DNA of 64,000 nucleotides from Emergomyces orientalis (lineage: Eukaryota > Ascomycota > Eurotiomycetes > Onygenales > Ajellomycetaceae). Position 1 is the stretch's first letter, and each line of letters opens with the position of its first letter. Positions 10,602-22,123 of the stretch are shown one piece after another. The translations under genes and the position numbers were made by a program. The notes beneath the pieces were generated by a model. It was given only the letters and a program-made list of their open reading frames with translations. It did no database searches and had not been told where the DNA came from. Location: NCBI GenBank assembly GCA_002110485.1, contig MOWL01000096.1, forward strand, positions 1 through 64,000, written 5' to 3'.

Positions 10602-12264
10602 TTACAGCATACGAAAATCATGCAGCCATCCTTGTAAATCCGACTCAATCACTTTCTCAATTTTGTGACTTTGTGCGGCTATTTCCGCAAAAGCAGGATG
10701 CTGAAAAGCCAGGCGCTTGATATTTTCCTTGTCTTCAATTAGCCCATTGTTCAACTTCCACTCGGCTTACACGTACCTTCACCATGTGCAGCATGGATTC
10801 AAAATCCTTAAAAGTTTTGAAACTCCAGTCGTGCCGATGGCTGTTCTTGCTCCAAATATCCCTAAGCCAATCAACATCATTAGGAAAGGAAGATATTAAT
10901 GAGCAGAGGTCGTCCTGTCCAGTTTTATCAGTGCCAAATTGCCATGCCAGGACAGAAAGTCCCGTTATTTCAGCAGTCAAGAACCCATCACACCAACGGT
11001 CTATATCCCTCTCGGGTATCAAACTGCTGTCGGGAGCCCAACAACATAAAATAGATTTCACTGCTGCGATGGCTGCATCTTTGGCCCACAGAGACTCAAA
11101 TATACTCCCTCCGTTTGATGCCAATTTGGGCATATTTTCGACGCTGAGGACATCTTCAGTGGCTGATTTATCCCGAATGGGCGTTGCTTGGACGGGATTG
11201 GGCAGGGACGTGCCTATTGGCGGAGCTTTTTTCAGCTGGCTATGAAGATTATCCTCACTTTTCCGCTTGTTTGGGTTCCTCGGCGGCCCCGGTTTCAGTG
11301 AGCATTGGTCTGATAAGAAAAGTTAGCATACTCCATCAACGAAGGAAGCCCTAGATGAACTAACCCGACATCTTCTTAGGAAGGTGCACAAGATCTCTTT
11401 TATTCCAAGGAAGCGTATGGAGATGGTAGGTAGCATGGAGGAAACTGGGACAATCGACCGTTTTATTATCATTGCCTGACTTACAAGGTAGATCCAATAC
11501 TAAAAAAATACTGGAAAAACCTAGCCCATCTGGGGATCATGTTGAAAGATTTGAGATTTTTATCAACAAACTTGGTGCTATGGAATAAAGCCAATATACA
11601 CTAGATCACAGATCACCATTTATGTCTTCCTCCAGTTGATCCCTGCTTTCTTCACAAGCATCCCGGAAATCACGCATCTGTTCCTGAAGGTACCCCGGGA
11701 CTCGACAGAGCTGGTAATCTCCCAATGCATTCCATAATGAACACATATGCCTGATCTGCAGTATATGTCCGTAATCCCTCCAGAGGGCACTTATATGCCA
11801 TCTGCATGCTTCCAATTCCCAACCTTCGGTCTCCAATCGCAGAGCTAATGACGTAAAATCAGGCATTCTTTCAAACAACGAAGAAAGCTCGCGGAATGCT
11901 GCGGAAAAGTCTGGGAAATATTTTCGGATGTCGTCAATTGTCTTGGCGGTGCTGAGGCACTGAAGAGGTTCTTCCATTTTAGCAATAGCTTTCTCTATAT
12001 CCCGTCTCATTTGGAGCAACTCGCGATCAAGGCATGCCTAATTAAAATTAATCGTTGAGAGGTGATAAAATTTACGGATGCGCTACTTACCATGGTGGAG
12101 AGAAGAGTTTGGAGCTGAAGATAGATCCTCGTGATCGGCTTGACACACTTCTTCTCGGTGTTGTGAGACTTTCCTCCTACACTGTTTTCGTTGCTTTCAA
12201 ATTGTATTTTGCTATATAAAGAGAAGAGATAGCAACTGCATCTTAGATCAAGGCAGACGGGCAT
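10602..12264 (-). CDS. Uncharacterised 472-aa protein (may be two genes)
   Basis: A five-exon model (12264-12091, 12037-11617, 11529-11365, 11309-10777, 10727-10602) is in frame at every junction. Three introns are strong, with GTAAGT, GTTAGT (plus branch GCTAAC) and GTACGT donors. The 11530-11616 intron (GTGATC donor) is weaker; without it the first part ends at a stop at 11606 as a 201-aa protein. The N-terminal half is helical and charged. The middle has a basic proline-rich patch (KPGPPRNPNKRKSED) that could be a nuclear localisation signal. The C-terminal part has spaced Trp residues but no motif I recognise. Function unknown. Confidence 0.55.
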
Positions 12265-12513
12265 GGTTATCCTTATAGCATCCTGGAATGATAATATTAT
12301 TATTACAACTAGGAGCCTGGTTGTATGTATATGATGCCAGCAGCAAAGACAAGGGCCATGTAACTGAAAAGCAAAAACAGAAACGAGAATAAACCAGATG
12401 TAAATTTAGAAGAGCGTGGGACCTTGCTGCACCGAATGGTATCACATGGTAAGTCAACCCGCCTCCATGTCCACATGTCCATTTGAGGACAGGCAGCCAC
12501 ATTCCAAATGCAA

Positions 12514-13432
12514 TCAGAAACAGGAAAAATCGGATGTGTCGTCGAAACTAGACAACTGCACTATGCTCCCCAGTTCATCAGATCGAGTGGACATATTTCG
12601 AGCCATATAGGCACCAATAGCGATAACCAACATTACATAGAGCCATGTCAGAACACATTGGAGAGAGAACTGTGGTTGCATTGAACTTACTTCGATCCAG
12701 AGGGGCCAGTCATGGACAAGTCCGCCCGCAGCAAACCCCGCTGTTACAATAACAAGAAGTGCATGGATTGTAACTTCACGGGTTACAGTCCCTCCAGATG
12801 GCAGCCTGCGAAATTCGCGCCAAAAAGGCAAACCGGCAATAGCGAGAACTGTGTAGTCAACAGGCACGACCAGGGCTGTAACTTTCGACAACGGCTCGTA
12901 GGCGCCAGAGCTGCATTCAATGAGTAGAGGATCATCCAAAGTCGGGGAGAAGGGCGCACCATAACATCAAACCGAGCTTTACTGCAGGTGACAGAAGTCC
13001 ATACCCTAGGATTAATCGATGTAGCAGTCGGTTCCGACGAAGACCAGCCTGAATTTTGCCTTGCCGAATCATCTAGCCATCACGATTAGCGAATACGAAA
13101 TTAAGGGCCGGGATTAACGCACCTCTAGGACTGGCGGAAATGCTGTACATATTCCCAAAGGATAGTAAAATGCTGGGGTATCTGAACCAATCATTTAGCA
13201 TTTATCATTACTATCTGGGTAGAAGTGGCTGCTCACCCCGAAGCCTTAAGCCTGATAACGCAACACCAATGACAACAGCATTGGAACAAATAAACAAAAC
13301 AAAGATTAAAATCTCAGGCAAACGGGGCGGCTGGGAGCGGTGAACGGTAAGCAAGATGAGATGCACAACACTTAGCACGACGAGTGCTGCCGATAGAAGA
13401 GCATATGGGATGTTAGGGTTTTCAAACAGCAT
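12514..13432 (-). CDS. Predicted multi-pass membrane protein
   Basis: A four-exon model (13432-13237, 13181-13123, 13072-13005, 12910-12514) gives 239 aa in frame; introns are 55, 50 and 94 nt. Hydrophobic segments: residues about 10-30 (LLSAALVVLSVVHLILL), 40-62 (LIFVLFICSNAVVIGVAL), a pair around VTALVVPVDYTVLAIAGL and HALLVIVTAGFAAGGLV, and a last helix (VLTWLYVMLVIAIGAYM). This suggests four to five membrane helices and a short serine-rich tail. The third intron has a weak branch site, so a frameshifted pseudogene is possible. No family recognised. Confidence 0.55.
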
Positions 13433-14306
13433 TTTGCAAGAAAAGGCAGACGAGTTTGGTCCATTTTGAAATGATTTGTCGCGGAGCGATGTGATATAGT
13501 TTATAACTATCGGGAGACAAATCTCGTCTCCACATTATGACCACTTGTGCGATCCGATAATTGTGAAGTGGTCGAAAATCTAAGGGAAACCATTGATAGG
13601 TAACATTTCATGCCGGTCTCACCCAAATGTGGTGAGGTAAAGAAAACGACCTAGACACCTGTTGGGAAACAACCGTCTCGCTAGTCCAGAAACAACGGCT
13701 ATTAAAGTGCAACAATGGCAGAGGCAAAGCAGGAGCACATATCAACCTTGAATAGGCCTGCTAGGAAGGCAACGCCATTGGGGCTAACTGTCAGTCATTT
13801 TGGCGAAGGAAATGGGAAGAGCAATGTGACTATACCTCGCAAAAGCTTTTCCTTGCAACGACCACATTGATCGGCAGTCTGGTAGGAGAAACTGAAGTTG
13901 GCTGAGTTGAATGATGAGCACTACCAACAACAGAGGTAGCCCAGAAACCCGTATATCGGTCACTAAAATCCAAAATTAATCTGATGGTATTGGATGAGCT
14001 GTAAGGCCCTGCAGTATGAGGTTGGCGGCAGTTTTCCTTTACCATATTAGGGCGTTCCTGGAAAATGGGTGAAACATTTCCCGATGAGAAGCATTCTGGC
14101 GCAGGAATCAATATTAACGAGGAGCCCCCGATGGTCTTAGACAAATTTTCAGAGAGGAAGGTTGCTCACGGAAGTCAAGCCACAAGGCGATTAGCGCGAA
14201 AAGAAGTAAGCTTAAACGACCATGGCCAAGCACTGCATTTGACTATTGTTCTCGCTCAGCAGACCATAGCGCAGCAAGAGCCCATGTGGTACTAATTTGT
14301 GACTAA
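13433..14306. other. Intergenic; one possible stray exon
   Basis: A 104-codon minus-strand ORF at 13830-14144 has unbiased composition and could be an exon, but no partner exon or motif was found. Otherwise nothing is supported. Confidence 0.4.
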
Positions 14307-15570
14307 TCAAGAAGAAGACATTCTAAGCCGTGTAAGACGAAAAACTCTCTGGTCATGCCTTTTCAGTTCCTCCTCAACAAGGGCAGCTTTCTCAGAATAA
14401 AAAGGATTAAAAAAGTCCGCAAGCTTCCAAGTAATATCCCTAAGAAGAAGTTGAATGCAAATCGAGTATTCTTTGTCGTTCTTTAGCGGGAGAGTACCGT
14501 CCAGCCTGAATTTGCGTATGCGTTTGGAAAGCTCCCTTTGTATTGAACAAGTAACCATACAGCACTGACTTTCGCCCTCCTCGCCAATGAAAGGGACTCT
14601 TGACAATGTCCCTACTAAGATCACTAGAATCAAAGCAGATTGATATGTGTGATGTCTTTCAGTGTCGCGTTTAAGAAATTGAACGCAAGCATCAATCCTC
14701 CCCGAAATTCCCAGGGAATCTTGGTCAAAAAGGTCGGGAATGCATCCAAGATCATTCATGACATCAAGCCATAAATCCACGACTTTGGCAGGATCAATCC
14801 ACATTCTTCGATGAGGAGTGCAATAATTACATGCTGTGGAGATGCAGGGAGTACCCGGATCTGGACTGTACACCACTCCCCGGGTGACAATACATGGAAA
14901 TCCAGAGCCAAAATGTATCAGAATATTTTCCTCCATACTGCCATGGATTGGTTCCTCTGAGACCATGTTAGAATTGCTTTTGCACTCTTCAAGTTTAAAC
15001 ATACCTGTCTTCTGCTCAGCTGAAGTTTCTGGGGATGACGGGATGGTAGCATTCATCATAGTTGAAGTGAACCCACAGTTGGGATAATGAAGTAAAATAT
15101 GAATGCGATTGATCAAGGGGGTATAGTATTCAGAGAAGAGCCAACAAGGCTTGAAGTGTGGAAACAGTTGCGGGTTGTACAAAAGAACTGAGAAACTATA
15201 TATGTCGCCGACACCAATCGCTGCTTTGATATATGTACTTCCGCAAGTTCCTCCAAAATCCAATCACAAAGCTCACAACGACAGCCGAACCAATCTTCCA
15301 ATCACAAGTATACTGTCCCCCCAAAGATTGTTTTTCTTTCTCCCAGCGTATGACCCGTCCAGGCCACGTAGTATTCAGAGCCTCAGATGGGACAGTTATG
15401 GTGTGGGTACGTGTTCCATCGAAAGACAGTGTAACAGTGCAAGGATGACTGGTCTTTTCACTAATGATATGCAGGCGGCAACTACCTAGTGGGCACGGCC
15501 GGATGTATCGCCTAACAACACTGACATAACCAGCCGCAAGCAGCAAGGCAACCCCCGCCCACGAGTTCAT
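14307..15570 (-). CDS. Uncharacterised protein with N-terminal hydrophobic anchor
   Basis: Two overlapping open frames (15570-15196 and about 15263-14307) join in frame if a 76-nt intron (15238-15313, GTATAC...AG) is removed, giving 395 aa. The N-terminus (WAGVALLLAAGYVSVV) is a short hydrophobic segment consistent with a signal anchor. The middle has several cysteines (PCISTACNYCTPHRRMW), and the C-terminus is helical and charged. No domain recognised. The splice lacks a clear branch site, so the model is provisional; the long 3' exon is the secure part. Confidence 0.5.
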
Positions 15571-17248
15571 AAGATCGGATGGTGAGGCCGGGAGTAACTT
15601 GCCAGTGCCTGCACTGACGGCATAGCTATCCCCGAGCTTTAGAAGATGGAGAGTAGGGGGGGAAGCCTGGTTCTGTTAGCGAAGCTACCACATATGCGGG
15701 AGGACATGTACCGTTGACATGACCTCAAAACTTGAGGATTGTACAGGTGCGCCCCGCAAGCTGGCAACAGTGCTCCACTGAACTGTGTGCTCGACCTCGA
15801 CAGAACAATTTTCAGTTCGGGCTGTTATGATGATTGTCATGTGCATTGTGGGAGTGAATGCTGCGAAGGTCAGTTGAAACTCAAACTTAATGGCTCGTAT
15901 GGCAAAGGAAAAAAGTGTCAACCAACCCTATATGACAACAGTAAGCACATCCCTTCGCATGCAGCTACTGGAGCGGACTTCCTTCTTGTGAGTTGGGCAA
16001 TAACTGCGTACAAGCCAACATAGATGACCAGCCCGTACTCGAACAGGGGGAGCGGTGAAGCATCTCTTATAGTTAACGTAATGAGGTGCAAAGTTTGGGC
16101 TCAATTAGTATCAAGGTAGCGGTCCCCTTGCATGAGGATGGCACGTTCAAGCTAGCCATGTATGTTGCACTCGCTTTCGTGCCCTCGACACAGTCTGGCA
16201 CCCCTGGCAGCACTTTGCATACTCCTAGTCATTAGGCTTTGCTGTGGCAGCCACCATCCCTCATGTACTGCAATAGCTTGGGTGATGAGTTCAACAGCAG
16301 CATTGACCACGCTGTGATAGCTGTGAATACTGTCCTTATTGGGCAAAAGAAATCCAAAAGGCTTATTGTGGGGCTCAGTATCAGCTTTTTCAGAAGTCTA
16401 CGGATCATGCCATCATGGCACAGTTGGTATTAGACCCCTGATCATGAAATATAGGGAGAACCCGCATTTGCAGTGGTAGAATGATCCGATGGCATAGATA
16501 GCTTAGTCGAAAAGTACATCAGCGGCACGGGCCCTGCTCTTCCCAAAGGCCGGCATTAGGCCCATATAAGACCACGATGCTCGATATCATCTCGATCGAC
16601 AGTCCGGACCGCTATGGCGCGGCTGGTCTTTGACGAGAACATCGCTAACACATTTCACTTTGTGGGGAGAGGTAGGCAATCACGGCGCAGCTGGCCCAGT
16701 TAGTATTAACTTAGGGAATTGGAAATAGCTACATCTAATTAATGTCCGTACTTGTGTGTCACGTTCGCCCCAAGGATTGAGACATCCTTCCAGGTGAACC
16801 GTAATTAGTTCAATTATTAGGATCGATACTCGCCGCAAGGCATCAAGAGTATCTCTGCGTAGCAGGGGCAATCTTCCATTTGCAGCATGTCGCAGTAACA
16901 TGGAAGTTTCCCTGGTGCTTGAGGCATCCTGCATCCCAGCGGCGCTGAAGTCCTCACTGGGCAAAGGGAGATCAAAATGGCTCATTTTCAGATTCATGCA
17001 TATCGTTCTCATTGTGGCAACTGATCTGTCATCTCACGAGGCAGGGCAGCCGGGACCACGCTCCGATAGAACCCATGCGGGTTAGGGATTAATATCCTTG
17101 CATTGAAGGCGAGGTTAGGTGTTGGTTTGTAACAGGTCAACCATTGGCCAAGTCTGGGAAGCCCAACACGATGATTTTGAGTTCTGCTAAATACAGCACC
17201 GAATCAGAGAAGCACTGCCTGATCACATGACCCTACGACGGTGACTGT
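15571..17248. other. Intergenic flank and repeat remnants up to the copia insertion
   Basis: Contains repeat copy B (15850-16260). A minus-strand ORF at 16680-17012 has coding-like composition but no partner or motif; it might be a fragment of a lost gene. Sequence just before 17249 is the natural 5' flank of the gene now starting at 22260. Confidence 0.4.
15850..16260 (+). repeat. Dispersed repeat, copy B
   Basis: Partner of 8380-8860 in opposite orientation. An ORF at 15739-16023 runs into it and includes a cysteine-rich stretch (CYDDCHVHCGSECC) followed by the block shared with copy A. The ORF has no clear ATG context or signal peptide, so I treat it as a remnant and assign no function. 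Confidence 0.75.
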
Positions 17249-17351
17249 TGTTAGGTGATACTAGGGCTACCCGGGTCACATGCCCCACACACACATATAT
17301 ATTTTAGCTAGTTAGGTAGTTCAATATGATAGGCTTGATGCACTCTATGAG
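17249..17351 (+). repeat. 5' LTR of copia element 1
   Basis: Begins TGTTAGGTGATACTAGGG, ends CTCTATGAG and is identical to 22124-22226. At 103 bp it is short for a copia LTR. The last G may belong to the primer site rather than the LTR. Confidence 0.93.
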
Positions 17352-17365
17352 GTTATGAGGCCCTC
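17351..17365 (+). other. Primer-binding site, initiator-tRNA-Met anticodon-arm type
   Basis: GGTTATGAGGCCCTC directly follows the LTR. Apart from one extra G it is complementary to the anticodon stem-loop of fungal initiator tRNA-Met (GGGCUCAUAACC), the half-tRNA priming mode known for Drosophila copia and yeast Ty5. Confidence 0.65.
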
Positions 17366-17424
17366 TGTTTAATACGCTGCGTTACTGCTATCTATTTCTC
17401 TTATACAGCTAGTTCTTGCCTCTC

Positions 17425-20400
17425 ATGGTGAACTTACGGTCAGGCAACAGTCCTGATCTTACGAGGGAAAATAAGCCGACTAGGCGAGCGGAACGTACGC
17501 CGGAGAATATTGAAAACGAGCCCTTTCCAACCCCCATTACAGCCCGTAAATTGCCCGCAAGAGCTCCTTCGGAGGAGTCAAGTGCTGATTTCGAAGATCC
17601 AATGTCGGATATGTCGGATACGGGCTCAGATCGCGATGAACCCACCCAGGAGGCTCAGGTTGAGCATGATGACTCCTTGAGCGCTGAGACCCGGGCGAGG
17701 TTGGAGATTGCGAGGTTGGAGAATGAAACAGCGCGGATTAAGGCTGGTGCTGGTGCGGGGGAGCTCGCAGGCGCCAATATGACGGCTTATTTGAAGGCCA
17801 TTAAGGAGTTTCGACTTACAGTTAAGCTTCTTGAAAAGCCAGTTCTGCTGCTGGGCTCCATGAACTATCCCATGTGGAGGGATGAGGTTCTTCTCGCGGC
17901 GAAGGATTCAGAAACAGATGATATTTTGTTAAATAAGGAGCTGGCCCCGCCTGAGGGGGTCAGTGAGGACGTTGCGAAGCTCTGGAGGGAGCGGAATAGC
18001 TGGCTGCGTAATTATATGTGGTCAGCGATTTCCGCACAGGCTAGAACTCATTTTACTATACCGAAGGAGAATCAATTGTCTGCCTATATGCTGTGGTCCA
18101 TAGTAGAGGAGAACTTCGCTGAACGCCGCGTAGTTCGCCGGTTTCGTCTTTTCAATGAGTTCCTGGGTATGACGGCTGAGTCTTGCGGGTCGGATCGTGC
18201 GTTTATTGAGCGTCTCTTAGCCGTACGAACTGAATATAAGCGATTAGATTTTTATATGCCGGATTCCGTCTTCTTTGATCGATTGCTTGCGGGGATTCAC
18301 AGTAGATGGGCCAATCTCATACGAAATAGGATGGATGATATTGAAAAGAGTGGTGAAGATACTCTCCTGGAGGATGATTTTGTGGGTCTATGCCGTGATA
18401 TTCTGCTTCGATTGCCCTCTGGCGGCAGTTCCTCTTCTTCAAAGAACACAAAGGCGCCCGTAAATAATGCGAGCAGTATGGATGATGCGGGTGAGAGCCC
18501 TGCTCCATCTGCATCAGGCAGGCCAAAATGCTCACATTGCGGGATTGTGGGCCATAATGAGGAGAGCTGTTGGAAAAAGCACCCAGAGAAGCGTCCGTCA
18601 GGTTATTCTAATGGAAAAAGGCGTGGTGGCACCAAGAAGGATAAGAAGAAGGCCAATAATGAGGATTCTTCCAAGAGCCCCGATGACGGCTCTGCTCCTG
18701 TACACAGTACGGTTGAGAAGGTGTTCCATGCTCGTGAAATCGTCCGTGATGATGATATTGCGGATGAGTGGGTTCTGGACTCGGGGTCTGGCGCTCACGC
18801 AACACCACGCAAGGAGCTTGTTAAATGCCATTCAATGAGCTCCAATGTTAAATTGAAAATGGCGGATGGGACCATTGTTCCAGCTGCGGCCGTTGGTACG
18901 GTTGAACTGGCGGTTGATGGGGCGGATGTGTGCCTGGAAGGTGTGCGATTTGCCCCCGAATTAGAAGCAAATATCGTGAGCTTTGGCAAATTAGTCCGCA
19001 AGGGCTATACGTTCAAGCAATTGGCATATGGAGAAGCTCACTCGATTATTATGACCTCTCCCGATCGAATGGTCAGCTTCACTGCTGTTTTGAATGAGAA
19101 AGATATCTATGTCATTGAAAAGCCTCCGCAAATCCGAGATTTGATTCAATTCGCCATGCCTAATGGTGATTTTCGGCCCGTAAATGCTGTGGATGACTCG
19201 CTATTGGCTCTGCCATCAATGAATATAAAACCAGTAGAGCTCACGATGCTGCAATGGCATTTGAAGCTGGGTCATCTTAACCACATGGATATAGCGAAGA
19301 TGGCCGCGGATCCGCGCATGGGGATGAGGATTAAAGGCTCCAAGGCTCTGCCTTTTTGTAAAACCTGCGTGCAGGCTAAGATGGCTCGTCCTGCTTTTGA
19401 GCCCATGATTAGAAAAGTGAAGCCTGCTGCACGATTATTTATTGATCTTGCGGGCGGTGGGCGTACCTTATTCAATGAGGATGGCGTTCCCACGTATGGG
19501 GGGGCTGATTATTGGATGAGTATTACGGACGATGCCACGAGATATCGGTGGGCCATTTTAATGGCCACCAAGGGTGAAGCAACCGCGAAACTACGGGATT
19601 TTATAACAATGATTGAGACCACTGCGCAGCGATGCGTGGGCTCCTTGCACTGGGATGGTGGTGGAGAATTCAAGAGCGATGAATTAAAAGCTTTTTGTAA
19701 ACAGCGAGGCATTGCCTATGAGACGACTACGCCATATACCCCACAATCAAATGGTCCAGCGGAACGTGCGAACCGCATAATAATCGAAAGAACTAGGAGC
19801 TTGCTATTCGATAGCGGGCAGCCTAGGGACCTATGGGGTGAGGCCATGCAGGCTGCCGTTATGTTGATCAATATGTCTCCCACCTCTACGAAGCTTTACG
19901 GGTGCAAGGAGGGGTCTCCGCTGACCCCCTTTGAAGCATGGATGGGGGTGCAGCCCACGGCGAATTGGCTGCATAGATGGGGCTGCAAGGTCTACAAGAA
20001 GGATCTGCGAGTTACTAATAAGCTTGCGGATAGAACGGATGGGAAAGAATGGATCTTTGTGGGTTATCAGGGCCTTCATCAAGTTCGCATATGGGACCCT
20101 GATGCACGCAGGTTGGAGATAGCACGAGATGTGGTTTTTGATGAAGCTCTCGTGGAGGACGTGTCATTCATTAATGCCGCTCTTCCGGCTCCTCATGAGC
20201 CAAATAACATACCGGATGAGCTCGATGTTTTGAATCCTGCGGATGGATGGCAGCACTGTCTCCTGCGGCGCCTGGCAAGGGAGCGGCCGCACATCATGAA
20301 GATGCTTGTCAATGGGGATCTGGAGGAGGCCATTGAGCCTACCTATCTTATAAACAGTGATGTTGATCTCCTTAATGAGTCTGACGAGCATGCTAATGAT

Positions 20401-22023
20401 AATGGTGATGAGCCCGTGCTTAGTACCCTTACGGACCGTCCCACGACCTTAGCGGAGGCTCGACGGAGCCCTGATTGGCATCATTGGCTCGAAGCAATGA
20501 GGAAGGAGGTCGATATGTTCAATCAAAAGAAAACATATGTTATTACTGAGCGGTCCCCGGATATGGATGTTCTTACGGGTAAATGGGTATATGACCGCAA
20601 ATTAAATAATAAGGGAGAAACCATCCGCTTTCGCGCACGATGGGTGGTTCGCGGATTCCTTCAGCAGCGAGGCGTCCATTATACGAAGTCTTACGCTGCC
20701 GTTGTCTCTGGTCCTACAACCAGAAGCCTATTCGCGATCTCTACGGCTAGGGGATGGAAATCGAAGGCAATTGATTACGTGTCTGCATTCCTTAATGGCG
20801 TGCTGCCACAGGAAGAAATGATCTATATGCAGCTCCCGACGGGCATAAAACATGGCAGGGGCAATCTAGTTGGCCTGGTTCGCCAGAGCCTGTATGGGCT
20901 GAAGCAAGCTGCGAGGACGTGGTATTTTCTTGCCACTGAGCATCTCACTTCGATTGGTTTCCGCATATCACCGTATGACGGCGGATTCCTATATCACCCC
21001 ATCCGTAAGGTGTATTTGACGCTGCACGTTGATGACTGCCGCGTTACGGGGCCCAATGAGCATGATATTGACTGGGTTCTCGATGAGATTGCGAAGCGTT
21101 TTGACACCAAAAGAATCGACGATGATAAGCCATACTTAGGTATGGAAATTGCGGGCCGTAATGGTGATTTACTGGTCACGCAAACACGCTATATTGATGA
21201 GATCCTTGATGATTTTGGCATGACTGCAATCAATCCGGCACCAACCCCCATGAATGCTGGCACAAAGCTCCAGTTCTCGCCGGATGAGGATAAGGGCCTT
21301 GATGATGATTTTACGGCTACGCGATATCGTCAAGGGCTTGGGTCTCTTCAATATCTGGTTACAAGCACCAGACCGGATATAATGTTCGCGGTAAATTATT
21401 TATCGCGATTCAATTCTCGCCCAAATAAGGAGTGCTGGGCTGCTTTGAAGCATGTTCTCCGCTATATGAAGAAGACTAGGACTACGGGCATTCTGTATAA
21501 GAGGAATATAGGGGACGAAGGGCTGGCTCCCATGGCCTACGCGGATTCAGATTGGGCGGGTGCAGACCCCCAATATAAATCGACTACGGGCTATATTATA
21601 ATGATCAATGGAGCTCCCGTATCATGGCGTTCGCAGCGGCAGATCTCTACGGCGAAGTCCACAACTGAAGCTGAGTATATTGCTGCTAGCGAAGCTGCGT
21701 GCGAGCTGATTTGGCTTAAAGATATGCTGCATGATGCGGGACTGCTTGAGAATGCGGATGGCTATGTTCTTTCCAATAATCTGCATATTGATAATAAAGG
21801 TGCCATTGATCTAGCTAACGGCGAGTCTTTAACTAAGCGCTCGAGGCATATTGAAGTCCGCTACCATATATTACGCGATCTAGTGGCTAAAAAGGAGCTC
21901 CTTCTTCGGCACGTCAGCTCAACGGAGAATAAGGCGGATGGTTTTACGAAGGCGCTGCCTAGGCCCGCATTCAATGCTTTTGTGGCTAATCTTGGCTTGA
22001 TTGGTTCGGGGGGATCTGCTTAA
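17425..22023 (+). CDS. Copia Gag-Pol polyprotein
   Basis: 1532-aa polyprotein from the first ATG (17425) in one frame. In order: Gag with acidic N-terminus; CCHC knuckle CSHCGIVGHNEESC from residue 369; aspartic protease VLDSGSGAH (Asp about 452); GAG-pre-integrase HLKLGHLN...CKTCVQAK; integrase core D674, D744, E780 with the copia spacing (35 residues between the last two); reverse transcriptase with HVDD (about 1202-1204, in place of the usual YVDD); RNase H YADSDWAG and STAKSTTEAEYIAAS. The order PR-IN-RT-RH is diagnostic of copia rather than gypsy. No stop or frameshift, so the element could be autonomous; the Tyr to His change before VDD is the only notable deviation. Confidence 0.97.
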   Translation: MVNLRSGNSPDLTRENKPTRRAERTPENIENEPFPTPITARKLPARAPSEESSADFEDPMSDMSDTGSDRDEPTQEAQVEHDDSLSAETRARLEIARLENETARIKAGAGAGELAGANMTAYLKAIKEFRLTVKLLEKPVLLLGSMNYPMWRDEVLLAAKDSETDDILLNKELAPPEGVSEDVAKLWRERNSWLRNYMWSAISAQARTHFTIPKENQLSAYMLWSIVEENFAERRVVRRFRLFNEFLGMTAESCGSDRAFIERLLAVRTEYKRLDFYMPDSVFFDRLLAGIHSRWANLIRNRMDDIEKSGEDTLLEDDFVGLCRDILLRLPSGGSSSSSKNTKAPVNNASSMDDAGESPAPSASGRPKCSHCGIVGHNEESCWKKHPEKRPSGYSNGKRRGGTKKDKKKANNEDSSKSPDDGSAPVHSTVEKVFHAREIVRDDDIADEWVLDSGSGAHATPRKELVKCHSMSSNVKLKMADGTIVPAAAVGTVELAVDGADVCLEGVRFAPELEANIVSFGKLVRKGYTFKQLAYGEAHSIIMTSPDRMVSFTAVLNEKDIYVIEKPPQIRDLIQFAMPNGDFRPVNAVDDSLLALPSMNIKPVELTMLQWHLKLGHLNHMDIAKMAADPRMGMRIKGSKALPFCKTCVQAKMARPAFEPMIRKVKPAARLFIDLAGGGRTLFNEDGVPTYGGADYWMSITDDATRYRWAILMATKGEATAKLRDFITMIETTAQRCVGSLHWDGGGEFKSDELKAFCKQRGIAYETTTPYTPQSNGPAERANRIIIERTRSLLFDSGQPRDLWGEAMQAAVMLINMSPTSTKLYGCKEGSPLTPFEAWMGVQPTANWLHRWGCKVYKKDLRVTNKLADRTDGKEWIFVGYQGLHQVRIWDPDARRLEIARDVVFDEALVEDVSFINAALPAPHEPNNIPDELDVLNPADGWQHCLLRRLARERPHIMKMLVNGDLEEAIEPTYLINSDVDLLNESDEHANDNGDEPVLSTLTDRPTTLAEARRSPDWHHWLEAMRKEVDMFNQKKTYVITERSPDMDVLTGKWVYDRKLNNKGETIRFRARWVVRGFLQQRGVHYTKSYAAVVSGPTTRSLFAISTARGWKSKAIDYVSAFLNGVLPQEEMIYMQLPTGIKHGRGNLVGLVRQSLYGLKQAARTWYFLATEHLTSIGFRISPYDGGFLYHPIRKVYLTLHVDDCRVTGPNEHDIDWVLDEIAKRFDTKRIDDDKPYLGMEIAGRNGDLLVTQTRYIDEILDDFGMTAINPAPTPMNAGTKLQFSPDEDKGLDDDFTATRYRQGLGSLQYLVTSTRPDIMFAVNYLSRFNSRPNKECWAALKHVLRYMKKTRTTGILYKRNIGDEGLAPMAYADSDWAGADPQYKSTTGYIIMINGAPVSWRSQRQISTAKSTTEAEYIAASEAACELIWLKDMLHDAGLLENADGYVLSNNLHIDNKGAIDLANGESLTKRSRHIEVRYHILRDLVAKKELLLRHVSSTENKADGFTKALPRPAFNAFVANLGLIGSGGSA

Positions 22024-22123
22024 TGGATTTAACTAAAAGTTTTGTACTTAGCTGCTATTTTGATTTTTGATGCCTATGGCGTGGCCTGTGTGCGTGCTCC
22101 TGGGGCGCCCTAGCATGGGGGGG

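Noticed and set aside
15739..16023. Cys-rich ORF as a possible secreted peptide gene
   Set aside because: No ATG with signal peptide, runs into a dispersed repeat, and the partner copy at 8380-8860 is not open; no function assigned.
8380..16260. Secondary-metabolite or transposon cargo cluster
   Set aside because: The four genes include no biosynthetic core enzyme, transporter of known type, transposase or captain recombinase.
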